Positions 1 through 7,157 of a stretch of DNA of 8,727 nucleotides are shown one piece after another; position 1 is the first letter of the stretch, and every line of letters starts with the position of its first letter. The stretch covers positions 1 through 8,727 of the forward strand of contig JAJXYM010000087.1 in NCBI GenBank assembly GCA_021780585.1. Reading direction: 5' to 3'. Below the pieces are notes generated by a model. The model did not search any database. It had not been told where the DNA came from and was given only the letters and a program-made list of their open reading frames with translations. The DNA is from Deltaproteobacteria bacterium (GTDB taxonomy: Bacteria > Desulfobacterota > Binatia > Binatales > Binataceae). The position numbers were made by a program, and so were the translations under genes.

Positions 1-256
1 CGGGACCGTTGGTGCGCCCTTCGAGCTGGTCGAACAGGACCTGCCAGAATATCTGATCGTCCATCACCGGCGGTTCCCATTGAGCGACCGCCGCCACGGC
101 CGGCGACCGGCTTCCGGCCGCGACCGATTGCGCGCGCGCGGTCGCGCTGAGGCTGAGCGCAATCGCGATCGCCGTGATCAGACCCGCGCTGCGCGTAATC
201 CTTGCCGCGATCCCGGCGCGCGCGGCGCCGGCGCCGGAGGCGGTCGGCGGGTTCAT
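1..256 (-). CDS. copB: Copper resistance protein B (CopB/PcoB family), N-terminal part only
   Basis: Reading the minus strand from the ATG at 256 gives 85 uninterrupted codons that run off the left window edge. Residues 1-42 look like a signal peptide: an Arg-containing n-region, a hydrophobic stretch at about 25-38 (GLITAIAIALSLSA) and a likely cleavage site ARA|QS after residue 42. Residues 65-82 read MDDQIFWQVLFDQLEGRT, which matches the conserved opening of CopB-family outer-membrane copper proteins as I recall it. The family is thought to form a beta-barrel that binds or sequesters copper and works with CopA. The start overlaps the copA stop in an ATGA, which suggests translational coupling and co-transcription. 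The stretch between the signal peptide and the conserved start (43-64) has no His or Met, so the Met-rich N-terminal segment of some CopB proteins is missing here. The C-terminal barrel lies outside the window, so intactness cannot be judged. Confidence 0.88.
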   Translation of the reverse strand, partial: MNPPTASGAGAARAGIAARITRSAGLITAIAIALSLSATARAQSVAAGSRSPAVAAVAQWEPPVMDDQIFWQVLFDQLEGRTNGP

Positions 257-2250
257 GACACGATCGCCTCGCGGAACATCCCGGCTTCCATGTGGTAGAG
301 CAGATGGCAGTGGAAGGCCCATCGGCCGGGCGTGTCGGCGCTGACGAGATAGCTCAGCCGCTCGCCCGGCTTGACGGCGATCGTGTGCTTGTAGGGCCGA
401 TGTTCGCCGTGACCGTTTTCAAGTTCGCTCCACAGCCCGTGCAGATGGATCGGATGCGCCATCATCGTATCGTTGACAAGGACGATCCGCACTCGTTCGC
501 CGAGCCTGAGGCGGATCGGTTCGGCCGTGGAAAACTTGTGGCCGTCGAAGCCCCAGATGAAGCGTTCCATGTTGCCGGTCAGATGGAGCTCGATTTCGCG
601 ATCCGGCGGGCGCGGATCGGCGCCGCGATAACGGGCGCGCAGGTCGGCGTAGGTGAGGACGCGGCGGCCGTTGCGATCGAGTCCGAGGCCGGGCTCGGCG
701 AGCCGAGCGGTCGGCGCGATCGCGACGTTGTCGACCTCGGGACCGGCGCGGAGCGCGATCGGCTTGGGCGGGATGGGCGGCGGCGTTGGCGCGGGCGCTG
801 AAAAAATGGGCGTATCCGCGCCAGGCTGCGGAAACGGAATCGTGCCGAAACGCGCATCGCCGGTCGCGGGCGGAGCGAATGCCGGCGGCGGCGCGATCGG
901 CGCGCGGGGCATTTTCATGCCCGGCATGTCGGCCATGTCCATATCGCGCGTCTCGCCGCTCGACGTTCCCGCGCCCGCGGACGGTTCCGGCGATGGCGCT
1001 TCCATCTTGACTCCGGGCATGTGCTCGATTCCGGTTCCGATTCCGCGCCGCATCGTTGCGCCTTTGGCCGCGCCGTCCATCTTCATGCCCGGAATCCCGC
1101 CCATCCCCATATCGACCATCGTGAGCAGCGGTCGCGGATCCATCGGCGGGACCGGCGCGGTCATCCCGGCGCGGGGCGCGAGCGTGCCGCGCGCATAGCC
1201 GGTGCGGTCCTCGGATTGGGCGAAGATCGTATAGGCGGAAGCCGCGCGCGGCTCGATGATGACGTCATAGGTTTCCGCGACCGAGATGCGGAATTCATCG
1301 ACCGTCACCGGTTCGACGTCGTTGCCATCGGCCTGCGTGACGGTCATCGGCAAGCCGGGAATCCGCACGTCGAAAATGGACATCGAGGAGCCGTTGATGA
1401 AGCGTAATCGCACGCGCTCGCCGGGATTGAACAGTGCGGTCCAGTTGGCCGCGGGCGGACGTCCGTTGAGCAGATAGGTGTAGGTCGCGCCGCTGACGTC
1501 CAGGATATCGGCCGGACTCATGTTCATCGCGCCCCACGTCAGACGGTCGGAAATGGTCGCGCCAAGACCGTTTTTCCGAACGTCGGAAATGAACGTGCCG
1601 GCCGTGCGCTGATGGAAATTGTAATAGTCGCTTTGCCGCTTGAGATTGCTGAATAAAGTCTCGGGATTCTCGTCGGTCCAGTCCGAGAGCAGGATTACGT
1701 AATCGCGATCGTACTCAATTGTTGAATGATCGCTGGCGGGATGGATAATCAATGGACCGTAATGGCCGGTCTGTTGCTGGAAGCGGCTGTGGCTGTGATA
1801 CCAATACGCGCCGTGCTGCGGAACCCGGAAGCGATAGACGAAAGTCGCGCCCGGGGCGATACCGCCAAAGCTCAGGCCGGGCACGCCGTCCATCGCGGCG
1901 GGAACGCGGATGCCGTGCCAATGGATCGAGGTCGTATCGCGCAGCCGGTTGGTGACGGCGATCGTTACGGTGTCGCCTTCGCGCCAATGCAGTTCCGGTC
2001 CCGGGATCGAGCCGTTGATCGCGGTCGCGACGCGGGTTTTACCGGTGTAATTGACCGCGACCTCTTCTATCGCCAGATCGAAATGGCTACCACGCAGAAC
2101 GGATGGGCGATTCTGCGCGGGCAAGGTCAGCGCCGTCCATGGCGACAGGTCCAGCGCCGCGACCACGCCGCCCGCGATCAGCCCCTGCACGAAGCGGCGG
2201 CGGGTGACGCCGAAAGCTGTTCGGCGCGGCGGGTGCTTTTCGCGAACCAT
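253..2250 (-). CDS. copA: Copper resistance multicopper oxidase CopA, Tat-exported, 665 aa
   Basis: Periplasmic multicopper oxidase of the CopA/PcoA family, believed to oxidise Cu(I) to the less toxic Cu(II) and to bind extra copper. A twin-arginine signal (TRRRFVQ, 16-22) precedes a hydrophobic stretch at 23-33, so it is exported folded. The three-cupredoxin layout is visible. Domain 1 carries HWH (110-112) and HSH (152-154). Domain 2 spans roughly 175-360. Domain 3 carries HPIHLH (599-604) and HCHLLYHMEAGM (647-658), giving type 1 ligands H599, C648, H653 and probably axial M658, with the other His residues serving the type 2/3 trinuclear cluster. All expected ligands are present. A long Pro/Gly/Met-rich linker (about 361-500) with three PG(M/V)KM motifs makes the protein longer than typical CopA (about 600 residues). 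The ATG at 2250 is the only sensible start: an in-frame TGA lies two codons upstream. No good Shine-Dalgarno is visible. It overlaps copB by 4 bp. Confidence 0.96.
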   Translation of the reverse strand: MVREKHPPRRTAFGVTRRRFVQGLIAGGVVAALDLSPWTALTLPAQNRPSVLRGSHFDLAIEEVAVNYTGKTRVATAINGSIPGPELHWREGDTVTIAVTNRLRDTTSIHWHGIRVPAAMDGVPGLSFGGIAPGATFVYRFRVPQHGAYWYHSHSRFQQQTGHYGPLIIHPASDHSTIEYDRDYVILLSDWTDENPETLFSNLKRQSDYYNFHQRTAGTFISDVRKNGLGATISDRLTWGAMNMSPADILDVSGATYTYLLNGRPPAANWTALFNPGERVRLRFINGSSMSIFDVRIPGLPMTVTQADGNDVEPVTVDEFRISVAETYDVIIEPRAASAYTIFAQSEDRTGYARGTLAPRAGMTAPVPPMDPRPLLTMVDMGMGGIPGMKMDGAAKGATMRRGIGTGIEHMPGVKMEAPSPEPSAGAGTSSGETRDMDMADMPGMKMPRAPIAPPPAFAPPATGDARFGTIPFPQPGADTPIFSAPAPTPPPIPPKPIALRAGPEVDNVAIAPTARLAEPGLGLDRNGRRVLTYADLRARYRGADPRPPDREIELHLTGNMERFIWGFDGHKFSTAEPIRLRLGERVRIVLVNDTMMAHPIHLHGLWSELENGHGEHRPYKHTIAVKPGERLSYLVSADTPGRWAFHCHLLYHMEAGMFREAIVS

Positions 2251-2274
2251 GGATCAAATACAGGGTTATGTCCT

Positions 2275-2299
2275 GATGGTCGGATCAAGATCGACCATC
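2275..2299. promoter_or_regulatory. Perfect 8-bp inverted repeat upstream of copA, candidate operator
   Basis: GATGGTCG (2275-2282) and CGACCATC (2292-2299) form a perfect inverted repeat around a 9-nt spacer that itself contains GATC-AA-GAT. It lies 25-49 nt upstream of the copA start. On the minus strand a TTGACT hexamer (2317-2322) sits 17 nt before GATGGT (2294-2299). If that weak pair (only 3 of 6 at -10) is the copA promoter, the dyad would cover the -10 and start site, as a repressor operator does. No T-run follows on the copA strand, so a terminator is unlikely. It does not match the CusR/CopR or CueR boxes I know. The operator role is inference. Confidence 0.4.
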
Positions 2300-2356
2300 G
2301 GCGAGCGGTCGAGCCGAGTCAAGCGCGCGGAGCGGCGCGGACGCGGCGCAAATACC

Positions 2357-2383
2357 GCGGGCGAGGCGTGGGGGCGCGCCCGC
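2357..2383 (-). terminator. GC-rich hairpin after the cyclase gene, weak terminator candidate
   Basis: On the minus strand GCGGGCG (2383-2377) pairs perfectly with CGCCCGC (2363-2357) across a 13-nt loop, 8 nt after the cyclase stop codon. What follows is GGTATTTG rather than a T-run, so intrinsic termination would be poor. In DNA this GC-rich such hairpins also arise by chance. Confidence 0.22.
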
Positions 2384-2390
2384 CGGCGCA

Positions 2391-5300
2391 CTACTCGGTC
2401 AACTGGTCGAGCAGCGCCTTGGCGTCTTTCAGGTCGGGCGTTTCGAAGCCCTCGGTGAACCAGTTGTAGACGGGCGCGAGGAGATCGCGGGCGGCGGCGC
2501 GCGCGCCGCGCGCCTGGCGCATCCGCGCCAGACCCATTGTCGCCTGGAGTTCGAAAGCTTTCGCGCCCATCTTCTGCGCGAGCGCGATCGCCTCGCGGTA
2601 GTCGGCCTCGGCAAGTTCGCTCTGGCCGAGTTTGAGCCGCAGTTCCGCGCGAACCTTCAGAATATTGGGCTGGAATACAGCTTCCTCGGGGTTCTCCCGC
2701 AGCGCGTCCTCGAGCGTGTTCAGAGCGTCGCCGATCGCGCCGTCGTGGGCCTGCGCCTCGGCCAGCGACGTGAGCAGATTGCGGATGCCGATCCTTGCCC
2801 CGATGCTCGCCACGCCGGACAATCCGTCGCGGATCAGAGCAATGCCTTCGCTCGTGCGGCCGGCGCGCGCTTTCGACCAGCCGAGAACGCTACGGGTGAG
2901 ATGTCTGAGGTAGGTAAAGCCATGTTCTTCGCACAACTTCAGGGCTTGCTCGGTGGCGGCCTCGGAGAGCCGCGGTTCCCCCAGAAGCCAGTACAGCCAG
3001 CCCTCGAAATATCGCGCGAACGCCAGATCGGTAGGGTTCTGAGTATCGCGAGCGAAAGCAATTGCGCGGGCCATACGCGCGCGGGCCTGGTCGGGATGGC
3101 CCAGAATCCACGCGATAAGACTTGCGTACGCGGATGTATTCACCACGTTTGAAGGAAATAGCTTTAACGGAGCTGTTTCGAGCAAGGCGCCGAAACGCGC
3201 GAAATGCTCATCCGCTCCGATGAAATCTCCGCGATAGAAGCGCGACATGACTTGAGCGGAGTGCGCGAACGCGCGACTCGTGGGGTCGTCCCCGCGCCGG
3301 GCAAAGTCGAGCATCTGGTCTGCGGCCGCGATGGCGCCGGGAAGGTCGCCGGAGACGAAAACGCTGGTCCATTGAACGAAAAGCTGTTGCACAAGTTGGC
3401 CCAGGCTGCCGCTTTGCTCGGCAAGGGCGCGCGCGCGAGTGGTTACCTCGACGGTTTCACGCGCGGTCCACCCACTGGTCATCGCCAGCACCCAGAAAAG
3501 TGCGCTCACAAGCTCGAGCTCGCGGGCGTCGCGCGCGGGCGTTTCGGGCAGGGAGCTGAGCATCGCCAGCGCCTTCCGATAAGCTTCCTCAGTCTCTTTG
3601 AACGCGCGCCGCGCTTCCGCAACCTCGCCGGCCTTCTTCCACGCGGCGATAGCTGGCTCAGCCTCTCCAGCGTCGGTCCAGTGACGGGCGAGAACTTCGG
3701 GCCGCGTATCGGCCAGCGCCGGGAACTTCTCGACGATCGTCTGCGCGACGCGCCGATGCAGCTCCTTGCGCCTGCTCTTGAGCACGACTTCGTAGGCGGC
3801 GTCCTGGATGAGCGCGTGCTTGAACCGATATTGCGTCTCGGGCGGGACGCCGCGCGCATAGATCAGCTCCGCGTCGGCCAGCTTCCCGAGCGCCGCTTGC
3901 AGTTCATTTTCCGGCGTGGGCGAGACCGCCCGAAGCAACTCGTAGGAGAACTCGCGTCCGAGCACGGCCGCGAGCTGCGCGACCTCCCTGGCGGTTCCGA
4001 GCCGGTCCAGCCGTGCGGTCAGCGAGTCGCGCAGCGTGGCGGGAATCCCGCGCGCAACCGAGCGCCCGTCGCCCTCGAGCATCAGCCGCGTCAGCTCCTC
4101 GACGAACAGCGGCACGCCGTCGGTGCGCCTGACGACCGCATCAATTACGTCTTTGGACAGCGCGGAACGGGCGGCCACGCCCGCGACCATCTCGCGGGTC
4201 TGGCGATTGTTAAGACGGCTCAGCGTGATTTGCGCGTGATGCGCCCGCATCGGCCACGGCGCGCGGAACTCGGGCCGCGCCGTGTAGAGCAGCATCAGCG
4301 GCGCGGTGGCGCTCCGCTCCACCAGCATCCGCTGGAGTTCGAGCGTCGAGGGATCGACCCAGTGCAGATCCTCCATCGCCATCAAAACCGGTTGCCCGCG
4401 CGCCGCGCCGAGCACCCATCCGGCGAGAGCGGCCAGCAGCCGCTTGCGCTTGCGCTCCGGCGGAAACATCAGCGGCGGATACTTCTCCGGAATCGGCAGG
4501 TTGAGCAACTCGGCGATCAGCGGCAGCGCCTCGTCGAGCTTCAGTCCCGCCTGTCCCAGCGCGTTCTCCAGCAGCGTCACCTTGTTCTCTTCGCTCTCGT
4601 CGCCCCGCCAGCCGAGACCCTGATCGAGCATCCGGGTGACGGCGAAAAAAGGCGTGTTGGCGAACAATTGCTCGCCGGCGCACTCGACCCACAGATGGGG
4701 CTCATCCTTGATGCGCGCGCGGAACTCTTCGACCAGTCGCGACTTGCCGAGCCCCGGTTCACCGATGACGAGAACGAGCTGACCTTTGCCCTCGCGCGCC
4801 CGCTCCCACCTGCTGAGCGCTATGCGCAGCTCGTCTTCGCGGCCGACGAAGGGGGTCAACGCGCGCGCGGCCGCGCCATGGGTGCGCCGGCGCACCACGG
4901 TGGGCCGGATCGCGCGATAGAGCTGGACGGGACGATCGACGCCCTTGAGCGGCTGCGCGCCGCAATCTTCAACCACGAACAAACCCGAGACGAGCTGATG
5001 CACCGCGGCGGTGATGAAGACCGAGTTGGGCGGCGCGGCGGCCTGCGCGCGCGCGGCGATGTTGGGCGCGTCGCCGAACACGTCGGCCTCCTTGCCGCCG
5101 CCGTGGCCGACCACCACCGAGCCGGCGTCGATTCCCACCCGCGCCGCGAGCTTCACATTCTGGATGCCACTGACGCGTTCGTTGAGCGCCGCGACCGCGT
5201 CGATGGCCGCAATCCCCGCGCGCACCGCGCGCTCGCCGTCGTCCTCGTGCGCCTCCGGCCAGCCGAAAAAAACCACCAGTCCGTCGCCGAGATACTTCGC

Positions 5301-5654
5301 GACATGACCGCCCAGCCGCGTGACCGCCTCGGCCGCCGTGCGCTGATACCGCGCGGCGATGTCGCGCCATTCCTCGGGATCGAGCCGCGCCGCGATCTCG
5401 GTCGAATTGACCAGGTCGCAGAACAGCACCGTCAGATGCCGCCGCTCGCCATAGGCGGTTTCCGGCGGTCCAACGACAGCGGCGGCGGGCGGAGCGGACG
5501 CCGCCTCCAACGGCGCGCCGCAATCGACGCAGTATTTTGCGCGCGCCAGATTTTCATAGCCGCACCCGGCGCATTTGTGGCTCAGCGCGATTCCACATTC
5601 GATGCAGAACCTGGCGCCATCGGGGTTGTCGGAACTACACTTTGAGCAGCGCAT
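2391..5654 (-). CDS. Zinc-ribbon / class III adenylate cyclase / P-loop ATPase / TPR fusion protein, 1087 aa
   Basis: Large signalling protein, probably cytoplasmic (no signal peptide or membrane segment seen). Residues 1-46 form two zinc ribbons (C3/C6 with C17/C20; C28/C31 with C42/C45). Residues 70-250 are a class III nucleotidyl cyclase domain with the full catalytic set: metal Asp D80 and D124, purine-selecting K120 and D191, transition-state N198 and R202. The K/D pair favours ATP, hence cAMP, as substrate and product. Residues about 267-560 are an AAA/STAND-type ATPase with Walker A GEPGLGKS (298-305) and Walker B-like VLMAMEDLHWVD (423-434). The remainder is helical and Ala/Leu-rich, fitting TPR-like repeats, and ends in the family's characteristic tail (LAPVYNWFTEGFETPDL from about 1059). 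This domain order is known for bacterial COG3899-like cyclases; the signal sensed is unknown. Start ATG 5654 is supported by GGGAGGGG (5657-5664) and by the first zinc-ribbon Cys at residue 3. The promoter lies at 5701-5729. Confidence 0.93.
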   Translation of the reverse strand: MRCSKCSSDNPDGARFCIECGIALSHKCAGCGYENLARAKYCVDCGAPLEAASAPPAAAVVGPPETAYGERRHLTVLFCDLVNSTEIAARLDPEEWRDIAARYQRTAAEAVTRLGGHVAKYLGDGLVVFFGWPEAHEDDGERAVRAGIAAIDAVAALNERVSGIQNVKLAARVGIDAGSVVVGHGGGKEADVFGDAPNIAARAQAAAPPNSVFITAAVHQLVSGLFVVEDCGAQPLKGVDRPVQLYRAIRPTVVRRRTHGAAARALTPFVGREDELRIALSRWERAREGKGQLVLVIGEPGLGKSRLVEEFRARIKDEPHLWVECAGEQLFANTPFFAVTRMLDQGLGWRGDESEENKVTLLENALGQAGLKLDEALPLIAELLNLPIPEKYPPLMFPPERKRKRLLAALAGWVLGAARGQPVLMAMEDLHWVDPSTLELQRMLVERSATAPLMLLYTARPEFRAPWPMRAHHAQITLSRLNNRQTREMVAGVAARSALSKDVIDAVVRRTDGVPLFVEELTRLMLEGDGRSVARGIPATLRDSLTARLDRLGTAREVAQLAAVLGREFSYELLRAVSPTPENELQAALGKLADAELIYARGVPPETQYRFKHALIQDAAYEVVLKSRRKELHRRVAQTIVEKFPALADTRPEVLARHWTDAGEAEPAIAAWKKAGEVAEARRAFKETEEAYRKALAMLSSLPETPARDARELELVSALFWVLAMTSGWTARETVEVTTRARALAEQSGSLGQLVQQLFVQWTSVFVSGDLPGAIAAADQMLDFARRGDDPTSRAFAHSAQVMSRFYRGDFIGADEHFARFGALLETAPLKLFPSNVVNTSAYASLIAWILGHPDQARARMARAIAFARDTQNPTDLAFARYFEGWLYWLLGEPRLSEAATEQALKLCEEHGFTYLRHLTRSVLGWSKARAGRTSEGIALIRDGLSGVASIGARIGIRNLLTSLAEAQAHDGAIGDALNTLEDALRENPEEAVFQPNILKVRAELRLKLGQSELAEADYREAIALAQKMGAKAFELQATMGLARMRQARGARAAARDLLAPVYNWFTEGFETPDLKDAKALLDQLTE

Positions 5655-5700
5655 GTCCCCTCCCGCCGGCGGAATGACAGCATATCGCCAGAGGCGCTCA

Positions 5701-5729
5701 ATTATACAAACGCTCGATTTGATGAAGTC
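5701..5729 (-). promoter_or_regulatory. Sigma-70-like promoter for the cyclase gene
   Basis: A perfect -10 hexamer TATAAT (minus strand, 5706-5701) lies in an AT-richer patch of otherwise GC-rich DNA. The best-spaced -35 (17 nt) is GACTTC (5729-5724), which is poor, so an activator or a non-standard sigma factor may be needed. Transcription from about 5694 would give a 5' leader of roughly 40 nt ending in the strong Shine-Dalgarno GGGAGGGG. Confidence 0.5.
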
Positions 5730-5908
5730 TCAATCTCGCGGCTTATCGCGAACGAGCGGCTATCGATTTCCAGACCGCGGAACCGCTGACATACCTCGTC
5801 GCGGAGCACGGTTTGAAGGCGCTTCGGACAGTGACGGCGAGCACGCCATATCCTCCGGGCCGCCCCTTGCCCGCGCCAATGCGTATCATCCGGGCAATCC
5901 AGCCTTAG
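5726..5908 (+). pseudogene. Possible 3' remnant of an unidentified plus-strand gene
   Basis: Between the cyclase gene and rtcA the plus strand has an open stretch of 60 codons that follows two tandem TGA codons (5720-5725), ends at TAG (5906) and has no ATG. The predicted peptide looks protein-like rather than the Arg-rich output typical of shadow frames here. It contains AIDFQTAEPLTYLVAEHGLK followed by a Pro-rich segment and ends in APMRIIRAIQP. By my count about three quarters of its third codon positions from 5756 on are G or C, consistent with former coding sequence. It would be the C-terminal tail of a gene whose 5' part was lost. I do not recognise the family. Chance openness in GC-rich DNA is the main alternative. 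Confidence 0.3.
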
Positions 5909-5914
5909 TGGTCG

Positions 5915-6952
5915 TCACTGACGGCTCCGCGCATGGCGAGCGATTGTTAGGGTCCAGATTCTCCCGGGCTCCGCGACGCAATCGATATCAATCTCGAGGA
6001 ACAGGCGGATGACCGCGATATTCGTGGTGGTGTGACGGGACAGGGGTCCGGTGCGAAATCGCCCCGCTCCGGCCAGCGCGATCGGAATCAGGAGCTGGTC
6101 CGCGAGGTAGGGGCCCACGGGAGCTCCCGAGGCGATATAGGAACGCGCCTCCCGCGCCGCTTTGGTCGCGACGGTTTCGGCGCGAACGCCCGCCGCGCCG
6201 AAGCCAGTGAACACTTCGGTGTGGTGTTCCGCCTCGATCTCGATCACCACAACGTTGCCCGGACCTTGCGCGCCTTCAATCTGTTCGACTGTGACCGAGT
6301 CCTCCGACAGCGAAAGCAGCCGCCGCGTCAGATTCGCCTCGCGCTCCGCAATCGAGCGCGGCAGGTTCGCGACGATCGCCCGGGCCCTGATGGCCCGGAT
6401 CACGCCCCGTTCCTGGATTTCCAGCGGCAGCAGGCGCGAGACCGGGACAATGGCGACGCTAAAACGCCCGCCGCCCGCGGGATAAAATCCCGGACGTTCA
6501 AGCTTCGCGGTGACCGTCGGTCCCATTTGATTGATGAGTGGAAGAAAGGACCTGGCCAGGAAGTCGAAAGGAGGCGCCGCCGGATTGTGCGTTCCGCCTT
6601 CGAGAATCAGTCTGGAGGTCGCCGATGCCGTCAAGAGCGCGGGAAGAACCGTCTGCAACACGAGCGTGGCGCTTCCGGCGCTGCCCACCGCAAAGGTAAA
6701 TTCACCGGGCCGCACCCGGCCGGGGCGAAAGCTCAGAGAGCCGGCGCCGAGCGTCGCTCCGTCGACCGTCGCGCCGGAGATTTCCGCGGCCGCCTTCAAC
6801 GCCGCGAGATGCTGGCGGAGGAGGCCTGGTTTCTCCCGGCCGGCCCGGATTCGCTCGATACGAAACGGCTTTCCGGTTACGATCGCGAGGGCGAGCGCCG
6901 TGCGCAGAATCTGGCCGCCGCCCTCGCCCGACGAGCCGTCGATCGTCAACAT
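5915..6952 (-). CDS. rtcA: RNA 3'-terminal phosphate cyclase, 345 aa
   Basis: Converts an RNA 3'-phosphate to a 2',3'-cyclic phosphate using ATP, through a covalent histidinyl-AMP intermediate; it acts in RNA repair or processing in the cytoplasm. Visible family marks: the N-terminal IDGSSGEGGGQILRTALALA (4-23), GGTHNPAAPPFDF (119-131), the FYPAGGG loop (156-162), YLADQLLIP (282-290), and the catalytic His H307 in LSRHTTTNIAVI (305-315). Length matches the usual 330-350 residues and nothing appears truncated. The ATG at 6952 agrees with the canonical family start, and GAAGGG (6961-6966) lies 8 nt upstream as a Shine-Dalgarno. There is no rtcB ligase or rtcR regulator in the window, and I found no sigma-54 -24/-12 site in the 205-bp upstream gap. 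Regulation is therefore probably unlike the Escherichia coli rtcBA operon. Neighbours on both sides are unrelated and well spaced. Confidence 0.95.
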   Translation of the reverse strand: MLTIDGSSGEGGGQILRTALALAIVTGKPFRIERIRAGREKPGLLRQHLAALKAAAEISGATVDGATLGAGSLSFRPGRVRPGEFTFAVGSAGSATLVLQTVLPALLTASATSRLILEGGTHNPAAPPFDFLARSFLPLINQMGPTVTAKLERPGFYPAGGGRFSVAIVPVSRLLPLEIQERGVIRAIRARAIVANLPRSIAEREANLTRRLLSLSEDSVTVEQIEGAQGPGNVVVIEIEAEHHTEVFTGFGAAGVRAETVATKAAREARSYIASGAPVGPYLADQLLIPIALAGAGRFRTGPLSRHTTTNIAVIRLFLEIDIDCVAEPGRIWTLTIARHARSRQ

Positions 6953-7027
6953 CGCGTCAACCCTTCACTCGGACCGCGTGACGGAGAGCGCATAGGCTCG
7001 CGACGAAATCCTCCCGCGGCGCCCGGC

Positions 7028-7041
7028 GTTGTGGCCACAAC
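7028..7041. promoter_or_regulatory. Perfect 14-bp palindrome upstream of rtcA, candidate operator
   Basis: GTTGTGGCCACAAC reads identically on both strands. It lies about 76-89 bp upstream of the rtcA start in the non-coding gap after the capA-like gene. A perfect 14-bp palindrome is unlikely at any one site by chance and suits a homodimeric regulator. No second copy was noticed in the window. Which gene it would control is unknown; rtcA is the nearest downstream. Confidence 0.35.
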
Positions 7042-7068
7042 TCGTGAAACCGTCCGCATAGCCAAGCC

Positions 7069-7085
7069 CTCTTACGAGGTAAGAG
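7069..7085. repeat. Perfect 7-bp stem with 3-nt loop between the capA-like gene and rtcA
   Basis: CTCTTAC (7069-7075) and GTAAGAG (7079-7085) are perfect inverted arms around GAG. On the minus strand the hairpin starts 72 nt after the capA-like stop and is followed by GGCTTGGC, with no T-run, so an intrinsic terminator is doubtful. It may be an RNA structure in the rtcA leader or a protein-binding dyad. Confidence 0.3.
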
Positions 7086-7157
7086 CGCGCTCCCATACTT
7101 CCGGGGCTGATGGCTGGCTGACCCAAAGCGGCGCGCCGCGCGCGTGCATTACCCATA

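Noticed and set aside
653..1198. A plus-strand frame rich in Gly, Pro and Met antisense to the CopA linker.
   Set aside because: Its apparent repeats are the mirror of the PG(M/V)KM repeats in copA, which has strong independent support.
3204..5645. An 813-codon open frame on the plus strand antisense to the cyclase gene.
   Set aside because: The translation is rich in Arg, Gly, Ala and His with no recognisable motif, and the opposite strand encodes clear zinc-ribbon, cyclase and ATPase motifs. Long antisense frames are expected in GC-rich DNA.
5901..5926. Imperfect hairpin AGCC..AGTG/CACT..GGCT at the rtcA stop codon, considered as a terminator.
   Set aside because: It has an asymmetric internal loop, overlaps coding sequence and lacks a T-run.
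5575..6012. A 145-codon plus-strand frame across the cyclase-rtcA gap.
   Set aside because: It overlaps both flanking genes and its translation is shadow-like; another plus-strand frame in the same gap (5726-5908) looks far more protein-like.
7128..7139. GCGGCGCGCCGC, a 12-bp palindrome just after the capA-like gene.
   Set aside because: It is pure G+C in a GCGC-rich tract, so chance self-complementarity is likely; it can form only a four-pair stem and is followed by just three T.
6953..7157. Search for a sigma-54 promoter (TGGCAC-N5-TTGC) ahead of rtcA, as in rtcBA operons controlled by RtcR.
   Set aside because: The closest match, TTGGCTATGCG on the minus strand, lacks the conserved -12 element.
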